From positions 1 to 47,233 of IMG/VR virus record IMGVR_UViG_3300033144_002037: a stretch of 47,233 nt of DNA; one strand, 5' to 3'. The stretch's first letter is position 1; every line of letters begins with the position of its first letter. The DNA comes from a virus. The notes beneath the pieces were generated by a model. It searched no databases. It was not told where the DNA came from and saw nothing but the letters and a program-made list of their open reading frames with translations. This document shows, piece by piece, positions 40,211 to 46,594 of the stretch. Made by a program: the position numbers and the translations under genes.

Positions 40211-40939
40211 TTAGTCGATCAGTCGCATCAGCGCTTCCATCTCGTCGATTTCTTCAGCGGTTACGGACTTCTCGTCTTCTTCGAGCTTCTTATAGAAGGT
40301 GAGAATCTTCATCTTCGTTTCTTCGGGGCGCTCTTCCCAATCGAGGAACAACTTGAGGAGAAGTCCAGTACTCGGCCAGTAACCTTTTGCCCTATACTTC
40401 ATGACACGGTACATTGACGAGATTGGACAGTGGATGTTCTTGATGCGAAGACGGGAAGCGAGCTCATCTTCGATGAACTGTGGGTCAGCCGTAGCATCAC
40501 GAGCATTAAATAAGCCTATTCGTATTACCGTGAAGTCGAAGTTCTTGATGATCTCTTCCATATCTCCGTCGGTGACGATAACTCCCTCACGCATGGGCTT
40601 GATCAGCTGGATGGTTGGGCAGGTAAAGAAGGGATTTGGATGAGTCGGGCGGATATACGCTATCGCAATGTCATTCTCGTTCTTGATTCCGAGATTTGCT
40701 TTGGCGAGAGTGCTCTTCATACGCTCGAAGATCTTATCCTCGGGGCAGTATACGTCTACGTCTCCAGGCTTGGCAGGGTTAATGTTCGGGCTACACATCC
40801 ACCGCACATAGCCTCCGAGGATGATCGCGTCGTTCTCTTCGCAGAGGTAATAAAGCTGCTTGATCGGTAAGAATCCTCGGTAAACAGGGACAGTTACAAA
40901 CTTTTCTTCCTTAAATTTGTCACGTTCTTCTTTAGTCAT
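40211..40939 (-). CDS. Nucleotidyltransferase of the Pol-beta superfamily
   Basis: A 242-aa protein with AAGGAGG upstream. ILGGYVRWM (39-47) and KPGDVDVYC (57-65) give the GG...R and D-x-D motifs of nucleotidyltransferases (CCA-adding, poly(A) and related enzymes). The C-terminal half is helical. It adds nucleotides or acts on RNA ends; the substrate cannot be read. It could be a tRNA repair or RNA modification enzyme, which phages carry against host defence, but that is speculation. Confidence 0.7.
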   Translation of the reverse strand: MTKEERDKFKEEKFVTVPVYRGFLPIKQLYYLCEENDAIILGGYVRWMCSPNINPAKPGDVDVYCPEDKIFERMKSTLAKANLGIKNENDIAIAYIRPTHPNPFFTCPTIQLIKPMREGVIVTDGDMEEIIKNFDFTVIRIGLFNARDATADPQFIEDELASRLRIKNIHCPISSMYRVMKYRAKGYWPSTGLLLKLFLDWEERPEETKMKILTFYKKLEEDEKSVTAEEIDEMEALMRLID

Positions 40940-40958
40940 GTCGGGCCTCCTTTTGACT

Positions 40959-41159
40959 TTACTTGGTTAATAGTACTCTCAAGTCAGTTACAACGTGGGC
41001 GAGAGCTTCGATTGACTGGGCGTTTCCTTCCATGAGGTACATTCCTTTGACCTCTCGGAGTAGTGTATTTTCCGCTTGAGACCAAGAGAGTTTCTCGCGG
41101 AAGTATTCGAGCTTTCGATTAAGCTCTTTAACTCGGATTTCTAACTCGGACTTTAACAT
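40959..41159 (-). CDS. Small coiled-coil protein
   Basis: A 66-aa protein with AAAGGAG upstream. Residues 1-40 form a coiled coil (LEIRVKELNRKLEYFREKL). Overlaps the upstream gene by 32 nt. Unknown function. Confidence 0.5.
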   Translation of the reverse strand: MLKSELEIRVKELNRKLEYFREKLSWSQAENTLLREVKGMYLMEGNAQSIEALAHVVTDLRVLLTK

Positions 41160-41409
41160 TCTTTTCTCCTTTCTTGGTTAGTTTGTCCTCACCCATTGGA
41201 CAGAATCTGCAGGTAAAGCTGAGCCAACCTCGGCCTGCTGCATAGGTAAGGCACGGGTTATAGTTTGGACACATCATCCAGCGAAACTTTTCTACGTCCT
41301 TTTCACGGAGAGCTACCCAGGCTACCGGATTAGCTTTCTCCGGAAGTGGTTTGTCCACTTTTATTTGTCTGCTGGCCAGATTTTGGGCCAATGATTCTTC
41401 GCCATTCAT
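41128..41409 (-). CDS. Small Cys-containing protein
   Basis: A 93-aa protein from ATG 41409; the ribosome site is weak, so coupling to the overlapping upstream gene is likely. MMCPNYNPCLTY and TCRFCPMG (about 45-72) supply four Cys as a possible zinc or iron-sulfur site. Basic C terminus. Unrecognised. Confidence 0.5.
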   Translation of the reverse strand: MNGEESLAQNLASRQIKVDKPLPEKANPVAWVALREKDVEKFRWMMCPNYNPCLTYAAGRGWLSFTCRFCPMGEDKLTKKGEKNVKVRVRNPS

Positions 41410-41776
41410 CAAGGGTCTCTATCCATAAGTCTTTATCGAGGTTTTGTCTTATCAAGTCGAGCGCCTCGTCTTCACTCGAGATGGTGAGAAGATGATCGAG
41501 AACAAAGTCCTCTGCGGTCTGGGACTTGCCAGTGACTGAGACCTCTGCACTAACCGCCTGGGTCCGAATAACCTGAAAGAACACCGGGCTTGGTTGAGTT
41601 AGCTTGAACAGCGGCTTTATCCTCGTATGATTGAAGTACGAGTAGAGAAGATTGCGTAGCTTTGCGAGTAGCCGTTGGTCGGCCTGTCTAACTGTTACAA
41701 CCTCACCTGGTTTCAACTCCTCGAGCTTGTCGGTGATAAACTTTATCTGGTTGAATCCTTTTTTCTGGTAGGGCAT
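41330..41776 (-). CDS. Uncharacterised early protein
   Basis: A 148-aa protein from ATG 41776 (AAGGA 9 nt upstream). Mixed alpha/beta: QIKFITDKLEELKPGEVV, a helical segment ADQRLLAKLRNLLYSYFNH, then strands and a Gln/Ser/Thr-rich tail. The first half resembles small DNA-binding or winged-helix folds, but no family is certain. The last 80 nt overlap the next gene. Confidence 0.5.
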   Translation of the reverse strand: MPYQKKGFNQIKFITDKLEELKPGEVVTVRQADQRLLAKLRNLLYSYFNHTRIKPLFKLTQPSPVFFQVIRTQAVSAEVSVTGKSQTAEDFVLDHLLTISSEDEALDLIRQNLDKDLWIETLDEWRRIIGPKSGQQTNKSGQTTSGES

Positions 41777-41790
41777 GGTGGGCAATCCTT

Positions 41791-42021
41791 TTAGATTCCT
41801 TTAACCTCGGTTGTTACATAGCAAACTATTACCCAGGGTGTATCACCATAGGTACTTTTATCTACTTGATCGGTACTTCTCGCGAGTTCAAGTTGATGAA
41901 TAGCATCTTCTAAAGTATTGGTTGTAGGACCAAAAGTAGATGAACCCATGCCACCTTCTTCATTCCAGAACGCCTCCACCTGGAAGCTGATAATATAGGT
42001 TGCTTTCTTAGTTAGCTTCAT
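41791..42021 (-). CDS. Small early protein
   Basis: A 76-aa protein with AAAAAGGAGAAG upstream, matching the anti-Shine-Dalgarno loop of the RNA candidate at 42196-42393 over about 12 nt. Beta-rich start (KATYIISFQVEAFW), then acidic helix, then strands. Function unknown. Its start overlaps the preceding gene by 14 nt. Confidence 0.55.
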   Translation of the reverse strand: MKLTKKATYIISFQVEAFWNEEGGMGSSTFGPTTNTLEDAIHQLELARSTDQVDKSTYGDTPWVIVCYVTTEVKGI

Positions 42022-42172
42022 TGATCTTCTCCTTTTTCACGTAATCATTAACTATGACTTTGATTATATCTCGGGGCTTCGAGAATCCCATTCCCAAAGA
42101 CTTTGCTACTGCTTTGAGTTTGAGATAATCTTCCACAAATATATAGATTTGTTTTGATGGGCCAGTTTTCAT
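42008..42172 (-). CDS. Ribbon-helix-helix-like mini protein
   Basis: A 54-aa protein, ATG at 42172 with AAGGA 6 nt upstream. KQIYIFVEDYLKLKAVAKSL, then KPRDIIKVIVNDYV has the strand-helix-helix layout of CopG/Arc-type regulators. It is the first gene after the structured RNA region, so it could regulate, or be regulated by, that element. It could also read the dispersed palindrome. Assignment by pattern only. Confidence 0.55.
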   Translation of the reverse strand: MKTGPSKQIYIFVEDYLKLKAVAKSLGMGFSKPRDIIKVIVNDYVKKEKINEAN

Positions 42173-42195
42173 AGCTTTTCCTTTCTATGTGATTA

Positions 42196-42393
42196 GCTGA
42201 CCCCGAGCGGACCGTTCGAAGTTTCACTCAGGGCCAGCCTTACGCCCCGGCAAGGGACGATGGTTAGCGGGGAAAGCCTGTTGCCCAGGGTAGTCAAAAA
42301 GGAGAAAAGCTACCCACAGACTCCCCCCGCCGAGATAACCGTTTCTCACCTTCCTCCGGTGTCATTCCGGCAGTCATTCACTGGCGTTATCTC
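42196..42393 (-). ncRNA. Highly structured RNA candidate with anti-Shine-Dalgarno loop
   Basis: A roughly 200-nt intergenic block, distinctly GC-rich. On the leftward strand, helices are: GTTATCTC/GAGATAAC (42386-42393 with 42332-42339); CCCCGC/GCGGGG (42325-42330 with 42267-42272); 7 bp at 42316-42322 with 42275-42281; GGGTAG/CTACCC (42310-42315 with 42288-42293) closing a 16-nt loop 42294-42309 that reads CTTTTCTCCTTTTTGA; a 6-bp hairpin 42243-42259; and a 12-bp helix 42196-42207 with 42227-42238. GGTTA in the 42336-42340 segment can instead pair with 42262-42266, so two folds compete. Loop CUUUUCUCCUUUUU is complementary to this phage's AAAAGGAGAA ribosome sites. Family unknown; strand inferred from the operon. 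Confidence 0.55.
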
Positions 42394-42610
42394 TCGATTG
42401 GTTCGTGCGTTGAACCGATACTGCGAATGATTTTAAGTAGTCGAGAGCGGGCAATGTACGTCTTTGGGTGCGGTACATATCAAGGAACCGTCTGACAACC
42501 GCCGAGTCGGCACGGTAAACGTAGCCGATACTCCGAATATTTACTCGGACTTCCGAGATTCCTTGAAGATGTGCTACAGATTCGACGAGGTACCATTTTG
42601 AGTTTCTCAT
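42374..42610 (-). CDS. Small KTSF-like protein
   Basis: A 78-aa protein from ATG 42610 (GGAG 9 nt upstream). SKWYLVESVAHLQGISEVRV, then YRADSAVVRRFLDM loosely follows the KTSF-type pattern of short phage proteins. Its 3' end runs through the palindrome at 42400-42416 and the first stem of the RNA candidate. Function unknown. Confidence 0.5.
   Translation of the reverse strand: MRNSKWYLVESVAHLQGISEVRVNIRSIGYVYRADSAVVRRFLDMYRTQRRTLPALDYLKSFAVSVQRTNQSRDNASE
42400..42416. promoter_or_regulatory. Dispersed palindrome beside the RNA candidate
   Basis: GGTTCGTGCGTTGAACC, with CTCGATT and GATACTG flanks, a few nt from the first stem of the structured RNA. Confidence 0.65.
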
Positions 42611-42677
42611 ATTATTACTCTCCAAAAAATAAGGAGAGCAGCCAGGGCTACTCCCCATATCATCTCTTCCCAATCCT

Positions 42678-42977
42678 TCATGACTTGGCCACCAATTCCT
42701 CACGAACAAGAGCTGCGAGTTCTTCAGTGGATATGTTAAATTCCTTTGCGAGTGCGACGAGTTCAGACTCGGGTTCAGGTGGCGTCTCGTGCTTAACCAA
42801 GCCCCACTTGTACCAGTAATCTCGCTCGTCATGATCGAATTGTTTAACTTCGACCCAGAGCTTCTCCTCGAGTTGTCCGAGTTCTTGTTGTAGGTCGAAG
42901 ATTTTATACTTCACGATCTTGAGTTGGTTCTTGCGTCGGGCCAGGTGGAGGTATTCCATGAATTGCTCGGTGTTCAT
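42678..42977 (-). CDS. Coiled-coil early protein
   Basis: A 99-aa protein. Residues about 15-50 are coiled (IVKYKIFDLQQELGQLEEKL); a Trp/Tyr-rich centre and a helical end (FNISTEELAALVREEL) follow. ATGA overlap with the upstream gene. The end motif resembles that of 35121-35366 (LTPEELSALI). Unknown function. Confidence 0.55.
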   Translation of the reverse strand: MNTEQFMEYLHLARRKNQLKIVKYKIFDLQQELGQLEEKLWVEVKQFDHDERDYWYKWGLVKHETPPEPESELVALAKEFNISTEELAALVREELVAKS

Positions 42978-43198
42978 TCGGCACCACCTAACCGTGTTTT
43001 ACGATAAGAGGCCACGAGCCTGAGCGCGTTTCGGTGCGAGATGCCACGGAGACGCTGGTCTTTATAGTGGGTGTAGCAGATGGTTATGTTATGAGGTTGC
43101 TTGGCTTCGACGAGACGTTCTTTCAATCTCGTTGGGCATCCTTTGACTGCGCAAGTCTTACCAGACTCGCGTTCGCGATAATCATGAGTCTTTTTCAT
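42974..43198 (-). CDS. Small basic Cys/His protein
   Basis: A 74-aa Arg/Lys-rich protein with AAAAAGGAG upstream. CAVKGCPTR (16-24) and CYTHY (41-45) form a C-C-C-H metal site. Likely binds nucleic acid; unrecognised. Confidence 0.55.
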   Translation of the reverse strand: MKKTHDYRERESGKTCAVKGCPTRLKERLVEAKQPHNITICYTHYKDQRLRGISHRNALRLVASYRKTRLGGAE

Positions 43199-43212
43199 AT
43201 TCCTTCTCCTTT

Positions 43213-43548
43213 TTAGTCAGACTCGTACTCGTGCTTTTCTTGAGCATAGCAGATCGAGCATAATGCTACGCCTGCTCCAGTTACCTTTAAGTCTTCGTCA
43301 CCTCCGTCCGAACCACACTGGTGGCACAGGGACTCGGGGTCTTTGAAAATCTCATCTTGGCAAGTTTGGCACATCCCCGAGATGGTATACTCCTGTCTAC
43401 TCTCGGCGTCTTTGAACCCTCGTATAATCTTTCTACACCAAACACAGACGTTTAAGTTAATACTCGCCGTCCTTCCGAGTGAGCCTTTAGGCAGCAACGA
43501 GTTTATCACTTTCTCGATTGCTGGGTTCTTTCGTGTAGGAATTGCCAT
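43213..43548 (-). CDS. Multi-zinc-ribbon protein
   Basis: A 111-aa protein with GGAGG 7 nt upstream and a TAATG junction. Four CxxC knuckles: CVWC (35-38), CQTC (60-63), CHQC (75-78) and CSIC (96-99), giving two zinc ribbons. Possibly a nucleic-acid or RNA polymerase-binding early protein; no named family. Confidence 0.6.
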   Translation of the reverse strand: MAIPTRKNPAIEKVINSLLPKGSLGRTASINLNVCVWCRKIIRGFKDAESRQEYTISGMCQTCQDEIFKDPESLCHQCGSDGGDEDLKVTGAGVALCSICYAQEKHEYESD

Positions 43549-43856
43549 TAGAATGCCTCCTCTGCCATTAGGTTGACAACCTTTTTGAGAGTTTTTAACA
43601 TCGCAAAGAACTTGCGAATGTCGCCAATCGCGAGGGTTGCGAAGTTTACGGCGAGTTGTTCGGCTATCTCGGATTTGAAGTTTCGTGAGGTGTGGACAAG
43701 TAGCACGAGATCAGTAAAGAATTCGCGAGTTTTATCATTGCAATTCTCGCACTCACACTCGGCCTGTTTCTTGAGCATTGTTTCGAGAAGACTCATAGTC
43801 ATCTCTTTGAGTTCCTCGGGTGAAATGTTCTCGGTAAGTTTTTGGGCAGAATTCAT
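43548..43856 (-). CDS. Helical protein with a Cys pair cluster
   Basis: A 102-aa protein from ATG 43856 (GGAGG 6 nt upstream). Mostly helical; CECENC (33-38) is a possible metal ligand set. Overlaps the small basic gene above it by ATGA. Function unknown. Confidence 0.55.
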   Translation of the reverse strand: MNSAQKLTENISPEELKEMTMSLLETMLKKQAECECENCNDKTREFFTDLVLLVHTSRNFKSEIAEQLAVNFATLAIGDIRKFFAMLKTLKKVVNLMAEEAF

Positions 43857-43999
43857 GCGCCACCTCCCATCAAAACCTGGATATAGCGTTTCCATTGTTT
43901 GCCAAGGCCGTGAGTGGCACGAAGGCTTCCAAAGTATCTTGCTCGTGCCATCTTCCAACTGAGGCGGTTAAGTTTTCTTCGGGCAGTTTTCTTTTTCAT
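43853..43999 (-). CDS. Very basic 48-aa protein
   Basis: ATG 43999 with GGAG 8 nt upstream; the TGA overlaps the next ATG (ATGA). Sequence starts KKKTARRKLNRLSW and is rich in Lys/Arg throughout, with a Gly-rich end. It is the first gene after the 44.05-kb promoter. Likely a nucleic-acid-binding early protein; no family. Confidence 0.55.
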   Translation of the reverse strand: MKKKTARRKLNRLSWKMARARYFGSLRATHGLGKQWKRYIQVLMGGGA

Positions 44000-44046
44000 A
44001 CTCTCGTCTCCATTTTGAGGTTAAGGGCAATTTTCCCCCATTATTC

Positions 44047-44075
44047 AATGTACCATATTTTGGGGTAAATGTCAA
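44047..44075 (-). promoter_or_regulatory. Leftward sigma-70-like promoter, internal
   Basis: On the leftward strand TTGACA (44070-44075), a 17-bp spacer and TACATT (44047-44052). The transcript would start the 43999 gene. Two direct repeats of AATTACTTTTC lie upstream (about 44086-44116), 21 bp apart, and a dispersed palindrome is at 44126-44142. Confidence 0.65.
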
Positions 44076-44125
44076 CATTCCGAGAAAAGTAATTGTCCTC
44101 TTCGAAAAGTAATTTCCCCTCAATG

Positions 44126-44142
44126 TGTTCATGCGTTGAACC
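44126..44142. promoter_or_regulatory. Dispersed palindrome upstream of the internal promoter
   Basis: TGTTCATGCGTTGAACC with CTCAATG and AATCGAGTG flanks, some 50 bp upstream of the -35 box at 44070. One of the most symmetrical copies. Confidence 0.7.
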
Positions 44143-44162
44143 AATCGAGTGGGAACAAATGG

Positions 44163-44411
44163 TTAGTTAGTCGAATACCATTTACCATAGGTGTAAGTTT
44201 CCTTGGATTTAGTAAGTCCAAACTTAACCAGATAGTCAAAAAACGGCTGGACTTCCGAATCCTCAAGTTTGTCAATAATCTCATCCGGTATGGGTAGGCA
44301 TAGTCCGTGACAGTCTCGGCGGACGTGCAGGGACCAGCTTTTTGCCATAAGCCTAACGTGGGCATACTTAACCTCGTGCTTAAAGCGAGCTTTCATTTCG
44401 TCACTTGGCAT
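44163..44411 (-). CDS. Small uncharacterised early protein
   Basis: An 82-aa protein with GGGAG upstream. Basic N terminus with His and Arg residues (FKHEVKYAHVRLMAKSW), then acidic helix, then a Tyr-rich end. No motif recognised. It is the last gene before the regulatory gap at 44000-44162. Confidence 0.5.
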   Translation of the reverse strand: MPSDEMKARFKHEVKYAHVRLMAKSWSLHVRRDCHGLCLPIPDEIIDKLEDSEVQPFFDYLVKFGLTKSKETYTYGKWYSTN

Positions 44412-44413
44412 GA

Positions 44414-44620
44414 TTATATCTCCCTAATTTCCTCATGTTTAATCATTTTGTAGGTGACTCTATGTCTTGCCCGAGCGGTCTCAACGACTACCTGAATACA
44501 ATCTTCCTCGGGTGGTGACACAAAGTGTAGGAATTGGTCGTCACATCGAGTGAGTATTCGATAGAACGCTCGATGGGCAATCGACTTACGCTCAATTTTA
44601 ATGGGTGTACTGTTTGGCAT
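44414..44620 (-). CDS. Small basic protein
   Basis: A 68-aa protein from ATG 44620 (GGGAGGG 7 nt upstream). IKIERKSIAHRAFYRILTR, then acidic loop, then VVETARARHRVTYKMI: an Arg-rich two-part protein. Unrecognised. Confidence 0.5.
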   Translation of the reverse strand: MPNSTPIKIERKSIAHRAFYRILTRCDDQFLHFVSPPEEDCIQVVVETARARHRVTYKMIKHEEIREI

Positions 44621-44622
44621 AA

Positions 44623-45165
44623 TTATACCCTCCCTAAGTCTGTGTAGTGCATTAATGCCAAGTCTCGGCGGCAAGCTGTGCAATAGTAGGTTTTCCAACC
44701 ATTTTGGCAGTTCTTGTGGCGTATCGCTCCGATTACAAAGTGTCTTCCGCAGGGGCATTGGTAGTTGTACTTCTGTGTCTTGCGCTTAGTTGAATAAGCT
44801 GCTACGCTGATAGAATGAGTACGTTCCGCAGGCATACCGAGCCGGTGCATAATCATTCTCCATTGGTCCCCATGTGGTGAGGGACGCCAGCCTCCGTTAT
44901 GATCTGCGAGGCGTCGATTGATTACGTGAGCGAGTTCGTGAACAACTGTGGATTTGATTTCATGAGGGTGGTCGGTAAGCATGGACAGGTTGAGTCTAAT
45001 AACCGAGCGTTTACTATCTTCGATTGCTGTTCCGATGGTTCCGCCTCGTAAGCTGAAGTCGAGGGGCGAAAGTTCGAGGGTGATCTCTGGCCAGATAGAT
45101 TTGGCACGCATCTGGTGGTAGATTAGTTGCGCGAGAGCTTCATCACGTACTTCTTCGGGTGTCAT
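44623..45165 (-). CDS. SprT-like zinc metallopeptidase
   Basis: A 180-aa protein from ATG 45165 (AAAAAGGAG 6 nt upstream). VVHELAHVIN (74-83) is the HExxH zinc site, with His98 (PHGDQW) as the third ligand. A zinc ribbon follows with YQCPCGRHF and YYCTACRR (about 132-170). This is the layout of SprT/SPRTN-type proteins, which in eukaryotes cleave proteins stuck to DNA. In phages their role is unproven. Confidence 0.78.
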   Translation of the reverse strand: MTPEEVRDEALAQLIYHQMRAKSIWPEITLELSPLDFSLRGGTIGTAIEDSKRSVIRLNLSMLTDHPHEIKSTVVHELAHVINRRLADHNGGWRPSPHGDQWRMIMHRLGMPAERTHSISVAAYSTKRKTQKYNYQCPCGRHFVIGAIRHKNCQNGWKTYYCTACRRDLALMHYTDLGRV

Positions 45166-45188
45166 AGCTGGCTCCTTTTTGGTTGACC

Positions 45189-45218
45189 GGGAAGGTGGTT
45201 TGGGCAACCGACCTCCCC
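45189..45218 (-). promoter_or_regulatory. Hairpin before the SprT-like gene
   Basis: Arms around AGGTGGTT and AACCGACCT with a 5-nt loop and outer G/C pairs; one bulged G. Ends about 40 nt before the SprT-like start. Confidence 0.45.
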
Positions 45219-45230
45219 AGTTGGTTAGGT

Positions 45231-45464
45231 TCATTTCCAATACTTGATGATGTTTTTGAGGATTGATTTGGTCTCGTTAGCAATCGGACCTCGCCAATAT
45301 TTAATGTTGCCGAGAATATAGACTGCTTGAGTGTGGGCCGCGTGTTTATCCTCGATGGTTCGACCATGACGAGCATAGCCGATAGCCCAATCGAGAGCGG
45401 GTAGGTCTGAGTTGTCGAGAATGTTCTGACAAGCGTGGTAGAAGTAACCGAGAGAATCGTACAT
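45231..45464 (-). CDS. Small helical early protein
   Basis: A 77-aa protein with AAAAAGGAGAA upstream, a close match to the RNA loop at 42294-42309. Two helical segments with aromatic residues (LGYFYHACQNILDN and YILGNIKYWRG). Unrecognised. Confidence 0.55.
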   Translation of the reverse strand: MYDSLGYFYHACQNILDNSDLPALDWAIGYARHGRTIEDKHAAHTQAVYILGNIKYWRGPIANETKSILKNIIKYWK

Positions 45465-45488
45465 AATTTCTCCTTTTTAAACAGTTGT

Positions 45489-45514
45489 AGCCGAGGAAGT
45501 TTCCTTCCCCGGCT
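45489..45514 (-). promoter_or_regulatory. 11-bp hairpin with GAAA tetraloop
   Basis: On the leftward strand AGCCGGGGAAG-GAAA-CTTCCTCGGCT, one G-U pair, GNRA loop. It lies between the first early gene and the next. No U-tract follows, so a pause, processing or stabilising element is more likely than a full terminator. Confidence 0.65.
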
Positions 45515-45531
45515 CGGTTTCAGGATTTGGG

Positions 45532-46164
45532 CTATCCCTTTTTCTTCTTCTTGGCAATCATTGCCCGGATTGCTTCGATGTTCATTCCCGCCTCTTCCAT
45601 TTCAGCGTTCAAGGTTTCCATTTCAGCGGCGAGTTTTTTGGTTTTCGCCTTTTCAAGAGCGTTCTCGGTGGCTTGTCGTCCGAGTTCGTAACCATCAGCC
45701 AATGCCTGCATTTTGGCGTGTCCGCCTTCGACCAAAGGAAAATCTTTAAAAGGTGCCGTAGGTTTCGTTGGATCTGCGGTTTCGACGGCGGCGGCAGATT
45801 TGTCGACGGTTGTCTCGAATTGCGGTCCCGTCATAAGTTTTCGCCATAACTGGACCATTGCAGCCTGACCGTCAAGGTTTCGCTCGGTAAATACGGGCAG
45901 GGCAAAAAATTCGGCTACCGTCATGTCGGCACATTTTGCGACATTTGGAATGGCGCAGCCGATTTCATACTTTGTTAATGATTTTTTGCCCGTACCGATT
46001 CGAGAAATTAAAAAGTCGAATTTTTCGACACCACCCTCGGGTGGCGTATAAACTTCGGTATAAGCTACATAAATCGTATCGGGCCGTTTTGGTTCATTAT
46101 TCTCGGTCATAATTTTTAAATCCTCTTCTTTTAATGGTTCATATTTTGTTTCGATTTTTGCCAT
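45532..46164 (-). CDS. First early protein of the leftward block
   Basis: A 210-aa protein, nearest to the control region. Middle contains VYTPPEGGVEKFDFLISRIG, then GKKSLTKYEIGCAIPNV; the C-terminal 60 residues form a coiled coil (NALEKAKTKKLAAEMETL) ending in Lys repeats. The ATG at 46164 has a weak ribosome site; ATG 46110 has GAGGA 10 nt upstream and may be the real start (192 aa). Codon use looks somewhat more GC-rich than in its neighbours. Strongly expressed early factor is the simplest guess. Confidence 0.55.
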   Translation of the reverse strand: MAKIETKYEPLKEEDLKIMTENNEPKRPDTIYVAYTEVYTPPEGGVEKFDFLISRIGTGKKSLTKYEIGCAIPNVAKCADMTVAEFFALPVFTERNLDGQAAMVQLWRKLMTGPQFETTVDKSAAAVETADPTKPTAPFKDFPLVEGGHAKMQALADGYELGRQATENALEKAKTKKLAAEMETLNAEMEEAGMNIEAIRAMIAKKKKKG

Positions 46165-46221
46165 TTAGGTTTTCGATTTCACCACCCTTCATTTTTTATT
46201 TGTTCGGTTGTTCATTATATT

Positions 46222-46250
46222 AGTATTGCATATCACGTGCCATTTGTCAA
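46222..46250 (-). promoter_or_regulatory. Leftward early promoter candidate
   Basis: TTGACA (46245-46250), 17-bp spacer containing CACGTG, and AATACT (46222-46227) on the leftward strand; a TATAAT sits further downstream. It would start the first early gene. Confidence 0.55.
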
Positions 46251-46357
46251 CCTTTTGAGAAAAATAGTTGATTTATCTCGTAAGTTGTTGAATTTACACA
46301 GAATAATAATTTCCCACGGCTGGTTCAATTAATGAATAGGCTTCAGAAATGTTCAAA

Positions 46358-46397
46358 AGTTCAGGATATTGAACCGTTGGGTTCAGGATATTGAACC
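46358..46397. repeat. Tandem N6-spaced palindromes
   Basis: AGTTCAGGATATTGAACC (46358-46375) and GGTTCAGGATATTGAACC (46380-46397): GTTCA and TGAAC arms, spaced 6 nt rather than 5, 22 bp apart. Confidence 0.6.
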
Positions 46398-46442
46398 GAG
46401 GCCGTAACCCATTGGATTTATTGGAGATATTCGGATGGTTGG

Positions 46443-46460
46443 GGTTCATTATCTTGAACC
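46443..46460. promoter_or_regulatory. N6-spaced palindrome
   Basis: GGTTCATTATCTTGAACC: same arms as the dispersed family but with a 6-nt centre. Confidence 0.55.
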
Positions 46461-46501
46461 TCGGTAACCCATTGGTATTATTGGGTATTCCGACCTCGAT
46501 G

Positions 46502-46518
46502 GGTTCATGCGTTGAACC
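46502..46518. promoter_or_regulatory. Dispersed palindrome in the control region
   Basis: GGTTCATGCGTTGAACC with a CTCGATG flank; the N5 form. Confidence 0.65.
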
Positions 46519-46540
46519 GCTGCTCGAACAGTTCTATTTC

Positions 46541-46574
46541 GGAAAGGTTTACCTTTCCAAAGGTTTACCTTTCC
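46541..46574. repeat. Duplicated 16-bp palindrome
   Basis: GGAAAGGTTTACCTTTCC (46541-46558) is a perfect inverted repeat, followed at once by a second copy of its last 16 bases (46559-46574). Possibly a dimeric protein site. Confidence 0.6.
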
Positions 46575-46594
46575 AATGCTTCGTCTTCCACGTC

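Noticed and set aside
42196-42393. tRNA, tmRNA, RNase P, group I intron or HDV-like ribozyme in the structured block
   Set aside because: No cloverleaf, no T-loop arm, no conserved P/Q/R/S or ribozyme core could be placed. UGGGCAACA recalls HDV-like sequences, but the required helices do not form around it.
45489-45514. Rho-independent terminator
   Set aside because: Strong stem with GAAA loop but neither strand has a following U-tract.
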